From contig NZ_JBHJHQ010000009.1 of assembly GCF_042219825.1 (NCBI RefSeq), positions 227,639-291,638 on the forward strand: a stretch of 64,000 nt of DNA, read 5' to 3'. The notes beneath the pieces are model-generated. The model was not told the DNA's origin. It worked only from the letters and a program-made list of their open reading frames with translations, and did no database searches. Made by a program: the position numbers and the translations under genes. Positions 35,193-44,384 of the stretch are shown here, in pieces. The stretch comes from JBHJHP01 sp042219825. GTDB taxonomy: Bacteria > Bacteroidota > Bacteroidia > Bacteroidales > UBA5342. Within the stretch, counting starts at the first letter, position 1; each line of letters opens with the position of its first letter.

Positions 35193-38100
35193 TTAAAATC
35201 TGATATTTCGGGCCGTTTTATCGGGATCACTTCTTAAATTTTTTACCGGGAATAAATAATAGCTGTATTTCCATATTTTAGCAGGAACCTGGTATTTTTT
35301 AATTGGTGCTGCTACCGGCGACCAGCTGTCGTTACCACCAACGCCCATCTGAATGAGATCGATATTCAATGTGATGAAACCGGCATCTTCCAGTTCGTTG
35401 GTATGCTTAGCTTCATTAATGTTTTCCTCTGCATAAGGCCATGCGCTCATGCTTAACAGGCTGTCTGCCACGACCAGAAGCCCATCATTTTTGCCATCAT
35501 TCAGATACATCCATCTTACATCCGTACGATTTCCATTCTCCTGTGGCATCACATAGGGTTCCATAAATTCTTCTATCGGCATGTCATACACAGCAACAGG
35601 AGCACCCTGTCTGCGATCGATGTAGTTTTCCTGAGGCCCGCGGCCATACCATTCAATATCATCGTAAGTACGGTTGATCCCGCACTGCATTCCTACCTTA
35701 GGGATATTTGGCAGAGCCGTGTCCGCATTCAGAGTGAAATCAACTTTCACCACGCCATCACCATTAATACTGTATGTAACTTCAATATCTGCCTTGTTTT
35801 TAATGAAAGAATACACACTGGTAATCTTAATATTGGTTTTGTCCAGGGCATCCACAGACATATTTTCAAGCACAGGTTTGTTGACATACCAGACCTTAAG
35901 CTGCTGCTGTGGTTTCCAGCCGCGCTCATCATTATCTGTCAATGGGCGCGTAAAATGCGGCAGTAATGGTTGATATATTTGTTCTTCATTCTTTTGTTTA
36001 TACGAACTTAAAGCACCCGTTTCATGGTCAAAGAGCATACTGAAACCGGTTCCGGAAACTTCATAGCCATCTACGGCTTCCTTAATTTTCAGTTCTTTGT
36101 CTGATCCTGAATTTGTTGCCGGTTTTGGCAGACCAGTCAGTTCAAACTGATTGGATGCCACTTCGAAACCGGCATCAGCCCAGGGTGTTGCTTCTGAAAG
36201 TGTAAAGTGAATATCGGCCAGATATTCCAGACCCTTCTTAAATTTTGGATAGTCTTTTGAGATATCAATGACCGTATCTCTGCCAGCGTCCAATGAAACA
36301 TTATTTAATTTAATTGCTTTGATCACACGTCCGTCTTCCCTGAAATCAACCGTGATGGTATAATCTGCAAGCGATTTTACACTTTGACGGTTTTTAATTT
36401 GAACCAAACCTTTCTCAGCATCCAGCATCTTACATTCCACCGGCTGAAACACATGTTTGCATTCAAAAATGGCAGGTTTTGCACGTCCGTCTGAAGCTAC
36501 AATTCCATTGATACAAAAATTATTGTCATTCAACCTGGCACCAAAATCACCACCGTATGCAAAAAATTCATTCCCGTTTGAATCTTTCTTCAGTAAGCCC
36601 TGGTCTTTGTAATCCCAGATGCAACCTCCAATCATTCGCGGCAGGGTGCGAATCTGATCCCAGAATTCTGCAAGGTTACCGGTAGAATTACCCATGGAAT
36701 GCGAGTATTCACACCAAAAGATTGGCCGCTTGTCACCGTTATCCTGATAAACAAGAAGCGGGCCTGTATACAATGCAGGATACATCCTGCTAATGATATC
36801 CACATAGGGTTCATCCAGAGGTGTCTGAATACGGTGTGAGTGATCTTTGGGATAACCCGGATCACCAAAGGGAATATAACCTTCAGCGTGCTGATCCCCC
36901 ATAGCCGGTTCATAATGCACAGGGCGCGTAATATCAAAATCGTGCACCCAACCTGCCATAGCAGCTGTATTCGGACCACGTCCTGCCTCATTTCCAAGAC
37001 TCCAGAAAATAACGGACGGGTGGTTTTTATCGCGTTCAACCATGCGCTGAACCCTTTGCATCATGGCATTGGTCCACTCCGGATCGTTAGCAAGCTTGCC
37101 ACCTATTCCATGCGTTTCGTGGTTGGCTTCATCAATCACATAAATGCCGTATTCATCGCACAGATCATATAAATAAGGATCGTTGGGATAATGTGAGGTA
37201 CGAATGCAATTGAAGTTAAACTGTTTAATCTGCACGATGTCTCTTCTGATGTCTTCGCGTGAGAGTGCTTTCCCTTTAACGGGATCATGGTCGTGCCGGT
37301 TAACCCCATACAGGTAAGTCACCTTCCCATTGATGAGCAGTTTACTGTTATCCTTTGCAAACCGGATGTCGCGGAATCCAACCTTGCAACTTTTAGCCTC
37401 TGCCACATTCCCATGACTATCTTTAAGCGTTAAAACCAGAGTATACAGGTTGGGCTCTTCGGCGCTCCATTTCAACGGATTTTTTACGGTTGTTTCAAAC
37501 ACACCAAACTTTACATTATCAAGCCGTGGATAAGATTCGTTGATAATATCCGCTGCACTTTTACTGAGGGGTTCCTCAAATACCGGGTTTTGAGCCGCAT
37601 CAAATAACTGTGCTTCCATAGTATATCCATTCACTGTATCACCGGTCAGGTTATCAAACCTAGGACGAATACTCAAAACTGCATCTTTATAATCCTTGTC
37701 CAGTTTGGCCTGGTAGTGCAGGTCGGCTATGCGTAATTTTGGTTCAGCCATGAGGAATACTTCCCTTTGTATACCACTTAAACGCCAGTGATCCTGATCC
37801 TCCAGATAAGAAGCATCGCTCCACCGGATGGCCTGTACAGACACTATATTTTCACCATCTTTCAGATAGGCTGTCACATTAAATTCAGACGGCAGACAGC
37901 CATCCTCGCCATATCCCAGAAATTCTCCGTTGACCCAAACTGTAAAAGCCGATTTCACACCTCCAAAATGAAGCGTAATGTTCATGTCCTTCCATGCATC
38001 CGGCACGGTGAATGTACGCTGATATGAACCAACACCATTGTAATCACGCGGTACATAAGGTGGATTTATGGGACGGAACGGATAGATGGAACTTTTATAA

Positions 38101-38504
38101 ATCGGTACATCATAGCCTTTCAGCTCCCAATTGGAGGGCACCTCAATTTTATCCCATCCATTTACCCGGCTTTTATAGAAATCCTTTGATGCATCGGCTG
38201 GTTTGATCGCAAAATAAAAGTCCCATGTACCGTTCAGAGATTTAAAACGTCCGGATGTTTCGCGGTTATCTGCTATCGCAGCCTGAATAGTCGGATATGA
38301 ATAAGCCGTTGCCCTGGAACGGTCTCTGTTTATTTCGCAAACCTGTGGATTTTCCCAGGGCACCGAATTGTAAATATGCGGAACCGGCGGTATTCCGGCA
38401 GGATCACCGGCAATGGTCTGCCCTGTTGCACCCCAAATGGGGAAAAGGCTTAAAATGACACCAGTCAGAATTCCATGTAATGTATTTCGTTTTGTATTTT
38501 TCAT
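35193..38504 (-). CDS. GH2 beta-galactosidase, LacZ-like
   Basis: 1103 aa with a signal peptide (cut near GATGQ). Full LacZ architecture: jelly roll at about 85-255, Ig domain at about 265-380, TIM barrel at about 380-690 with acid/base E506 in SLGNEAG and nucleophile E599 in WCEYSHSMGNS, then the C-terminal beta-galactosidase small-chain domains (about 800-1080). It releases terminal beta-D-galactose, here probably from galactan or arabinogalactan side chains of rhamnogalacturonan, in the periplasm. Nine bases separate it from the preceding GH2 gene and 12 from the GH106 gene. Confidence 0.93.
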   Translation of the reverse strand: MKNTKRNTLHGILTGVILSLFPIWGATGQTIAGDPAGIPPVPHIYNSVPWENPQVCEINRDRSRATAYSYPTIQAAIADNRETSGRFKSLNGTWDFYFAIKPADASKDFYKSRVNGWDKIEVPSNWELKGYDVPIYKSSIYPFRPINPPYVPRDYNGVGSYQRTFTVPDAWKDMNITLHFGGVKSAFTVWVNGEFLGYGEDGCLPSEFNVTAYLKDGENIVSVQAIRWSDASYLEDQDHWRLSGIQREVFLMAEPKLRIADLHYQAKLDKDYKDAVLSIRPRFDNLTGDTVNGYTMEAQLFDAAQNPVFEEPLSKSAADIINESYPRLDNVKFGVFETTVKNPLKWSAEEPNLYTLVLTLKDSHGNVAEAKSCKVGFRDIRFAKDNSKLLINGKVTYLYGVNRHDHDPVKGKALSREDIRRDIVQIKQFNFNCIRTSHYPNDPYLYDLCDEYGIYVIDEANHETHGIGGKLANDPEWTNAMMQRVQRMVERDKNHPSVIFWSLGNEAGRGPNTAAMAGWVHDFDITRPVHYEPAMGDQHAEGYIPFGDPGYPKDHSHRIQTPLDEPYVDIISRMYPALYTGPLLVYQDNGDKRPIFWCEYSHSMGNSTGNLAEFWDQIRTLPRMIGGCIWDYKDQGLLKKDSNGNEFFAYGGDFGARLNDNNFCINGIVASDGRAKPAIFECKHVFQPVECKMLDAEKGLVQIKNRQSVKSLADYTITVDFREDGRVIKAIKLNNVSLDAGRDTVIDISKDYPKFKKGLEYLADIHFTLSEATPWADAGFEVASNQFELTGLPKPATNSGSDKELKIKEAVDGYEVSGTGFSMLFDHETGALSSYKQKNEEQIYQPLLPHFTRPLTDNDERGWKPQQQLKVWYVNKPVLENMSVDALDKTNIKITSVYSFIKNKADIEVTYSINGDGVVKVDFTLNADTALPNIPKVGMQCGINRTYDDIEWYGRGPQENYIDRRQGAPVAVYDMPIEEFMEPYVMPQENGNRTDVRWMYLNDGKNDGLLVVADSLLSMSAWPYAEENINEAKHTNELEDAGFITLNIDLIQMGVGGNDSWSPVAAPIKKYQVPAKIWKYSYYLFPVKNLRSDPDKTARNIRF

Positions 38505-38513
38505 AACATCTTC

Positions 38514-40919
38514 TTATTCGGTTGTTATCACCAACGAATCCGCCTCAAGTTGATCCGATGTGGCAGTAACACTAATTTCTCCTGCTGTTTTTTCCGCCTG
38601 AACGATGAGCAGACACATGCCATTATAGGCTTTGCGATGGTCTGCCCTGAATGGTTCAAGACTGGCCTGGTAACCATTGTCCACACCTGCGATAAATCCG
38701 GTTCCGGCAACTTCGAAGTTAATCAAATTATCGGCATGTGGCACAAGATTTCCATCCCGATCCAATACCCTGACAGTGACAAAAGAAAGATCCGTTCCGT
38801 CAGCATACATTTTACTGCGATCTGCTGATAGTTCAATTTTATATGGTTCACCAGCTGTACTTATTTCCTTTTCCAAAACCACTTCCCCGTTTTTACGTGA
38901 TACTGCTTTGATAGTACCGGATTCAAAAGGAATGCGCCACATCACGTGAAACTGGTCATCAGACTTATGTTTAATACCCTGTGATGCGCCGTTCAAAAAC
39001 AGTTCTACTTCATCAGCATTATTGTAATAAGCCCATACATCCACCAATTGTCCGGCTTTCCAGTTCCAGTGGGGAAACAGATGTAACATGGTTTCATCCG
39101 ACCATTCGCTTTGGTACATGTAGTAGGGATCTTTTGGGAAACCACATAAATCGATGATTCCAAGATACGAACTTCTGGCCGGATAAGGATAAGGAATTGG
39201 CTCACCAAGGTAATCAAACCCTGACCAGACAAACATGCCGGGAATAAACGTATTATTTTTCACCACAGCCCAGGTAGCTTCATGCGTTGATCCCCAGTAG
39301 GCAATGGCATTATCATACGAAGATGCCGTAAAATCAGCATTTCCGTCGAAAGGTTTATTGTAAGCCGGTGGCCAGATGCGCACGCTGTCTGAAGGCAGGT
39401 CATAATGACCACGGGTTGCCAGCGCCGAGTTATTTTCTGATGGAAGCATACATTCACCCGGATAGCGATCCGGAAACTTCAGGTATTCCTTATGTTTATA
39501 GTTAAACGAAAGCAGATCCAGTGCACCCGATTTATATATGTTGTTCTTCTGGGGATCAGTCTCCGTCAATGCGCTGGTAACATACCTTGTGGTATCCAGC
39601 TCCTTAACAATTTCCACCAGTTCCCTGGCTATCGTGATCCCGGTGGAATCAAACTGTTCCGGAATTTCGTTACCAATGCTCCATGCAATAATGGACGGAT
39701 GGTTTCTGTCCCGCAGTACCATATCCTGAAGGTCACGTTTATGCCACTCATCCCAATACAGATGATATCCTCTTTTTACCTTGGTGTGTTTCCATTCATC
39801 AAAGGCTTCATCTATGACCAGAAATCCCATCTGATCGCACAAATCCAGTAACTCAGGCGCCGGTGGATTATGTGCCATTCGGATGGCATTGCATCCCATG
39901 GCTTTCAGAATTTCCAGTTGTCGTTCGGCAGCTCTTTCATTAAATGCAGCACCAAGCGCACCCAGATCATGATGCTGGTTCACCCCGTGAATCTTCAAAA
40001 CTTTTCCGTTCAGAAAAAAACCTTCAAGCGGTGTAAATTTAAAATTACGGATACCAAATGGTGTTTCAACCCTATCATACAATTGATTTCCCTTATAAAT
40101 TTCAGTAACCACACGATACAAGACGGGATTTTCGGGGGACCACAAATCGGGATCATCAATATTAAATTCCTGAAATATTTGTTTCTCTTCCTCAATTGAA
40201 CTCCCAGACTTTTGCTCTGCCACATTTAATCCATCGGCATTATAAATCACCGATTTGATTTTCACTTTATGCTTTGAACCCGTCAGATTTATCAGGTCAA
40301 TTTGATACCGAACCTTGGCATGATTTGCAGTCACGGTCGGGGTGCTTACAAATGTTCCCCAGTGCGCAATATGAATGTCATTCTCAGGAACCAGCCACAC
40401 ATTCCGGTAGATCCCCGAACCGGTGTACCAGCGGGAAGCCGGCTGATCAGAGTTGTCTACTTTAACAGCTATCACATTCACTGAATCGTTCCGATGCAGA
40501 TATGGTGTGAGTTCGTACCGGAATGAGCTGTATCCATAGGGTCTCTTGCCAAGGTAATGTCCATTGATCCAGACCTCGCTGTTGCTCATTACACCATCGA
40601 AGTCTATATAATAGCGATCAGAACCAGCTTCATCCAAAACAAACGTTTTTCGATACCAAGCGATGCCTGTCGGCAATGCCCCCCCTTCAGGTCCGGCAGG
40701 ATTATCGATACTGAAATTTCCTTCAATGCTCCAGTCGTGAGGAAGATTGAGATTTTTCCAGTAGTTGTCGTTATATATTGCCTGAAAAGCTGAAGAATCG
40801 TCACCAGGGTAAAATTTCCATCCGGAGTTAAAGTCCATCCTGCTACCTGTAGAAATTCCTTCACTACACGAACTCAGAATAAACAGTAAGGCCAAAACAA
40901 TCGTAAAAAGATGCTTCAT
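38514..40919 (-). CDS. GH2-family beta-galactosidase-like lipoprotein
   Basis: 801 aa lipoprotein (LSSC, Cys18). Jelly roll at about 27-180 (VWINGHYLGKRPYGY), Ig domain at about 195-295, TIM barrel with acid/base E418 in SIGNEIP and likely nucleophile E495 in PSENNSALATRG, then two C-terminal Ig-like domains (about 600-800; ADGTDLSFVTV). This is the short Bacteroidota GH2 type, distinct from the LacZ-like gene that follows it. It probably removes beta-galactose or a related residue from pectin side chains. First gene of the long minus-strand block: the upstream gap carries a perfect LacI-type palindrome overlapping a -7-like element. Confidence 0.92.
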   Translation of the reverse strand: MKHLFTIVLALLFILSSCSEGISTGSRMDFNSGWKFYPGDDSSAFQAIYNDNYWKNLNLPHDWSIEGNFSIDNPAGPEGGALPTGIAWYRKTFVLDEAGSDRYYIDFDGVMSNSEVWINGHYLGKRPYGYSSFRYELTPYLHRNDSVNVIAVKVDNSDQPASRWYTGSGIYRNVWLVPENDIHIAHWGTFVSTPTVTANHAKVRYQIDLINLTGSKHKVKIKSVIYNADGLNVAEQKSGSSIEEEKQIFQEFNIDDPDLWSPENPVLYRVVTEIYKGNQLYDRVETPFGIRNFKFTPLEGFFLNGKVLKIHGVNQHHDLGALGAAFNERAAERQLEILKAMGCNAIRMAHNPPAPELLDLCDQMGFLVIDEAFDEWKHTKVKRGYHLYWDEWHKRDLQDMVLRDRNHPSIIAWSIGNEIPEQFDSTGITIARELVEIVKELDTTRYVTSALTETDPQKNNIYKSGALDLLSFNYKHKEYLKFPDRYPGECMLPSENNSALATRGHYDLPSDSVRIWPPAYNKPFDGNADFTASSYDNAIAYWGSTHEATWAVVKNNTFIPGMFVWSGFDYLGEPIPYPYPARSSYLGIIDLCGFPKDPYYMYQSEWSDETMLHLFPHWNWKAGQLVDVWAYYNNADEVELFLNGASQGIKHKSDDQFHVMWRIPFESGTIKAVSRKNGEVVLEKEISTAGEPYKIELSADRSKMYADGTDLSFVTVRVLDRDGNLVPHADNLINFEVAGTGFIAGVDNGYQASLEPFRADHRKAYNGMCLLIVQAEKTAGEISVTATSDQLEADSLVITTE

Positions 40920-40960
40920 ACGGGATTTTTTACCAAATAAATTAATAATGTTGCAAAAAC

Positions 40961-40974
40961 TGTAAACGTTTACA
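40961..40974. promoter_or_regulatory. Perfect LacI-type palindromic operator TGTAAACGTTTACA
   Basis: Identical to the site at 5108-5121. It lies 42 bp upstream of the GH2 ATG and its end overlaps a minus-strand TATTTTTG (40973-40980) that fits the -7 consensus. Binding would cover the promoter, which fits repression. Confidence 0.72.
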
Positions 40975-41059
40975 AAAATAATGTTTTTACAATAAAAAAA
41001 TTACATTTAAACAATCTAATTTCTCACCAATATATTGTAAATAGTTAAATAAATAATAA

Positions 41060-41073
41060 TGTAAACCTTTTCA
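41060..41073 (+). promoter_or_regulatory. LacI-type operator TGTAAACCTTTTCA upstream of transketolase genes
   Basis: Copy of the shared operator, ending 19 nt before the -7 element TATATTTG (41093-41100), so it takes the -33 position as at the GH28 and CotH promoters. Confidence 0.62.
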
Positions 41074-41092
41074 TAAAGTATATGTTTTGCAC

Positions 41093-41100
41093 TATATTTG
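41093..41100 (+). promoter_or_regulatory. -7 promoter element of transketolase operon
   Basis: TATATTTG fits TAnnTTTG. Transcription would start near 41107, about 72 nt before the ATG at 41179. Confidence 0.58.
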
Positions 41101-41178
41101 GACAATGTTTTTCAGGATATAGTTTTACGTTAGTTATAGGAAAAGCAGGAATTAACTTTATTACTAAATAAATCACTA

Positions 41179-42072
41179 ATGACAGAACGTATTGAACGGT
41201 TGAAAGCTGCAGCTACGCAGATACGCCGCGATATTGTTAACACCATATATTATGCAGGTGATGGTCACCCCGGCCCCAGCATGTCTATTGCAGATATTTT
41301 GGCAGTCCTTTATTTTGATGTTCTTCGCATAAATCCTGAAGAACCGGACTGGAAGGACAGAGACCGGTTCATTTTATCGAAAGGTCACGCTTGTCCCGCA
41401 TATTATGCAGCACTGGCACGCAAAGGGTATTTCCCGTCTGCAGAACTTAAGACTTTGCGTTCGTTGGGATCACGCATGCAGGGGCATCCTGTTCAAAAAT
41501 CCACACCTGGTGTTGATGCTACTTCCGGATCATTGGGACATGGATTACCACAGGGATGTGGAATGGCTCTTTCAACCCTGCGAAGAGGTTCTGATGCATT
41601 AACCTTTGTTTTAACGGGTGATGGTGAGTTAAATGAAGGAATTGTCTGGGAAGCAGCGATGACCATTCCAAAATACAAGCTTCACAATCTGATTGCCATC
41701 ATTGATTACAATGGCATTCAGAGTGGTGGAACGGTTGAAAAAATAAGCGGATTGAAAAACCTGAAAGAAAAATGGGAAGCGTTTGGGTGGTATGCCATTG
41801 ATATTGACGGACATGATATTGAGAAGCTGACGTTTGCGCTTGAAAATGCGGCAAAGCGTGGTCGATCAGACGAATCTGAAAGGGAAGGAATGGTTATTGT
41901 TCCTGACATGGCAGCACCAAAACCGGATCAGCCGATAATATTTATTGCCCATACTTTAAAGGGGAAAGGTGTTCCGTTTATGGAAGGGAATAATGCTTGG
42001 CATAAAAAAGTACCAAGCGATGAAGAACATCAGTTAGCAATGTCAGTTTTGGGAGGATTGGATCTTGAATAA
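41179..42072 (+). CDS. Transketolase, N-terminal (TPP-binding) subunit
   Basis: 297 aa. It carries the thiamine diphosphate binding motif starting GDGELNEG (147-154) and ending at N178 in DYNG, plus GHACPAYYAAL (69-79) and HGLPQGCGMA of the pyrimidine/pyrophosphate domain. Split transketolases use this half with a separate C-terminal subunit, encoded immediately downstream with an 8-nt overlap. Split pairs often serve special ketose substrates rather than the housekeeping pentose phosphate pathway; the apulose-4-phosphate transketolase and some sulfosugar transketolases are examples. The LacI-type operator upstream ties it to the pectin regulon. Substrate unknown. Confidence 0.9.
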   Translation: MTERIERLKAAATQIRRDIVNTIYYAGDGHPGPSMSIADILAVLYFDVLRINPEEPDWKDRDRFILSKGHACPAYYAALARKGYFPSAELKTLRSLGSRMQGHPVQKSTPGVDATSGSLGHGLPQGCGMALSTLRRGSDALTFVLTGDGELNEGIVWEAAMTIPKYKLHNLIAIIDYNGIQSGGTVEKISGLKNLKEKWEAFGWYAIDIDGHDIEKLTFALENAAKRGRSDESEREGMVIVPDMAAPKPDQPIIFIAHTLKGKGVPFMEGNNAWHKKVPSDEEHQLAMSVLGGLDLE

Positions 42073-43009
42073 AACAGAAAGTACACGAATAGGATTTATG
42101 CAGGGACTGGAAACCCTTGCAGAAAAAGATGACCGGATCATGCTGGTATGTGCAGACAGCGTATTGGCTATGCGTGCCACCGAATTCATTGAAAAACGAC
42201 CAGATCAGTATGTTGAAGTGGGTATTGCCGAACAAAATGCAACCGCTACTTCTGCAGGCCTTGCCCTGGACGGACGTATTCCGTTTTTTGCCACCTATGC
42301 CGGTTTTATTACCATGCGTGCCTGTGAACAGATCCGTACGTTTATCGCTTATCCGAATCTGAATGTGAAACTGGCCGGTGTAAACGGAGGAATAGCAGGG
42401 GGTGAACGCGAAGGGGTAACACATCAGTTCTTTGAAGATATCGGAATTTTACGCACCATTGCCAATGTTACCATTTTAGTTCCAGCCGATGCCGATCAGG
42501 CCCGTCAGGCAACCATCGCGGCAGCAGACATACCTGGTCCTGTTTATATCCGATTAGGAAGCGGACGTGATCCTGTTGTCTTTGAAAAGGATACACCGTT
42601 TACTCCGGGGAAGATCAACATCATTTCGCAAAAAGGGAATGATATTGCACTGTTCGGAAACGGGGTCTTGCTTCCCCGTATTTTTGAAGCAGCTAAAATT
42701 CTGGAAGAAAAGGGAATAGGCGTAACCGTTGTTGAAGTACATACGGTGAAGCCAATCGATACACAGGGAGTTACTAATGTACTCAAACAATGTGGTGCTG
42801 CTGTGACGGCTGAAGATCATAACATTATTGGCGGACTGGGAAGTGCCATCATGGAGGTAGCTGCAGAAAATTATCCGGTTCCGGTATATCGAATCGGACT
42901 GCGAGACAAATTTGCAGGTTCAGGTCTGCCACAGGAACTGCTGGATTATTATGAAATGAGCGTTGAAGATATTGTCAAAGCTGCGGAAGCTACAATTGCC
43001 AGGAAATAA
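42065..43009 (+). CDS. Transketolase, C-terminal subunit
   Basis: 314 aa, read from a TTG start at 42065 inside the end of the N-terminal subunit gene. The next ATG (42101) would remove the conserved TRIGF segment, so TTG is preferred. It contains VGIAEQN (52-58) with E56, the glutamate that activates thiamine diphosphate, a YPNLNVKLAG segment and a C-terminal domain. It completes the active site at the interface with the upstream subunit. The 8-nt overlap implies coupled, equimolar synthesis. Confidence 0.9.
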   Translation: MNKTESTRIGFMQGLETLAEKDDRIMLVCADSVLAMRATEFIEKRPDQYVEVGIAEQNATATSAGLALDGRIPFFATYAGFITMRACEQIRTFIAYPNLNVKLAGVNGGIAGGEREGVTHQFFEDIGILRTIANVTILVPADADQARQATIAAADIPGPVYIRLGSGRDPVVFEKDTPFTPGKINIISQKGNDIALFGNGVLLPRIFEAAKILEEKGIGVTVVEVHTVKPIDTQGVTNVLKQCGAAVTAEDHNIIGGLGSAIMEVAAENYPVPVYRIGLRDKFAGSGLPQELLDYYEMSVEDIVKAAEATIARK

Positions 43010-43051
43010 TACCATACAATTAATTCACAACATCAAAAAACAAAGCATCTG

Positions 43052-44293
43052 ATGAAACCGTCGATTTCAAAAAAGGTAACTACGTTTAAAAATAAAAAAT
43101 CACCCATCCGTGAAATTATGGATCTGGCTAATCCTGAATTCTTCAGGAAAGTAGGTCTCGATCCTGCCGATGTTATTTCATTTTCTGGTGGATGGGTGAA
43201 TCACGAAGCACCTGATTCCATGCGTAGTGCCTATGCTTCGATTATTGATGACAGTCAAAAGTTTCATGCAAGTGGAGCCTATCCTACAACCATTGGGATG
43301 CCCGAATGCCGGAAAGCCATCGTAGATTTTGAGAAGCATATTTATGGTGATGACATGGATTTATCACCAGAACAAATTGCCATTGGGGCCAATTCATCCC
43401 AGATGACGGCAAACCTGATGAATATTATCCTGGATGAAGGGGACAAAATTTGTATGTTGGATCCAACCTACGCCAATTATCCGGCACAGGCTTCTTCAAT
43501 TGATAACATTGAAGTAATTCATTTCTCTGTTATGGATACCGAAAACTGGAAATATGTTGCGAATGAACGCAAAGCGGAGTTTGCTGCCTTTATCAAAGCA
43601 GAAAAGCCAAAAATGATTATGCTTTGTGCACCTGATAATCCAACTTCTCAGATTCCTTCCACCGGATTTGTTAAAGCAGCACTGGATGCTGCAAAGGACA
43701 TTGGCGCTTTTTTGGTGATCGATTTTGCGTATAAAGAACTGGTATGGCAGGACGATCTCCCGGAATATTTTAGCTGGGGTCCAAACGATAATTATATTTC
43801 CATCCATTCCAATTCAAAATGGTGCCGCGGATTGGGACGTCGCTTAGGTTGGGTGGAAGCTCCTGTCGAAATTATTTCTGCTTTTGAAGCTGTACAGGGT
43901 GCCACCATTTTATGTCCGGATAGTCTGCATCAGATGGCTCTGGTTGAATATATCAGGAATGGTATAACCCATAACAGCATCAGACCGTATATTAAAGAAA
44001 CAGCAAAACTTTATCAGAAAGCTGCGGAACAAACCGTTGCATCCATAGAAAAGCATCTTGGAATGCCTTGCTTAATTCCCGAAGGTGGACTTTACACCGT
44101 AATGAAAGTTGATATGGACAGTTCCGAATTCACCCACAAAATTTTGGAGAATACCGGTGTTATAGTTGTTCCGGGCTGGGGATTCGGTAAAACATTAAAT
44201 AATGCCGTTCGTTTGTCTTATGGTCCACTGGTTCATCATTTGGATAAAATTGATGAGGCCATGCAGCGTATCAGTAAATATCTTAGAGGATAA
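43052..44293 (+). CDS. PLP-dependent class I/II aminotransferase
   Basis: 413 aa, fold type I. PLP lysine K256 in the SNSKWCRGLGRRLGW motif, D224 (pyridine nitrogen) in VIDFAY, N196 in APDNPTS and an arginine in the RRLGW stretch are all visible. It follows the split transketolase genes by 42 nt on the same strand and is probably co-transcribed. Class I/II members transaminate 2-keto acids or amino-sugar precursors, or act as decarboxylases. Why a pectin locus would need one with a transketolase is unclear. A hairpin (44316-44362) follows the stop. Confidence 0.87.
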   Translation: MKPSISKKVTTFKNKKSPIREIMDLANPEFFRKVGLDPADVISFSGGWVNHEAPDSMRSAYASIIDDSQKFHASGAYPTTIGMPECRKAIVDFEKHIYGDDMDLSPEQIAIGANSSQMTANLMNIILDEGDKICMLDPTYANYPAQASSIDNIEVIHFSVMDTENWKYVANERKAEFAAFIKAEKPKMIMLCAPDNPTSQIPSTGFVKAALDAAKDIGAFLVIDFAYKELVWQDDLPEYFSWGPNDNYISIHSNSKWCRGLGRRLGWVEAPVEIISAFEAVQGATILCPDSLHQMALVEYIRNGITHNSIRPYIKETAKLYQKAAEQTVASIEKHLGMPCLIPEGGLYTVMKVDMDSSEFTHKILENTGVIVVPGWGFGKTLNNAVRLSYGPLVHHLDKIDEAMQRISKYLRG

Positions 44294-44315
44294 AACTATT
44301 CAAAAGTTGTATACC

Positions 44316-44362
44316 TTTCAACTACGTTTACCCTTTTATGCCCTGAAGGGAAGTAGTTGAAA
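44316..44362. terminator. Interrupted hairpin between convergent genes
   Basis: TTTCAACTAC (44316-44325) pairs perfectly with GTAGTTGAAA (44353-44362), with an inner CCCTT (44331-44335)/AAGGG (44346-44350) stem. It lies in the 91-nt gap between the converging aminotransferase and BASS genes. No clear T-run follows on either strand, so it may be a weak bidirectional terminator or a 3'-end stabilising structure. Confidence 0.5.
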
Positions 44363-44384
44363 CCCAGGTTCTATTATTATTGGT

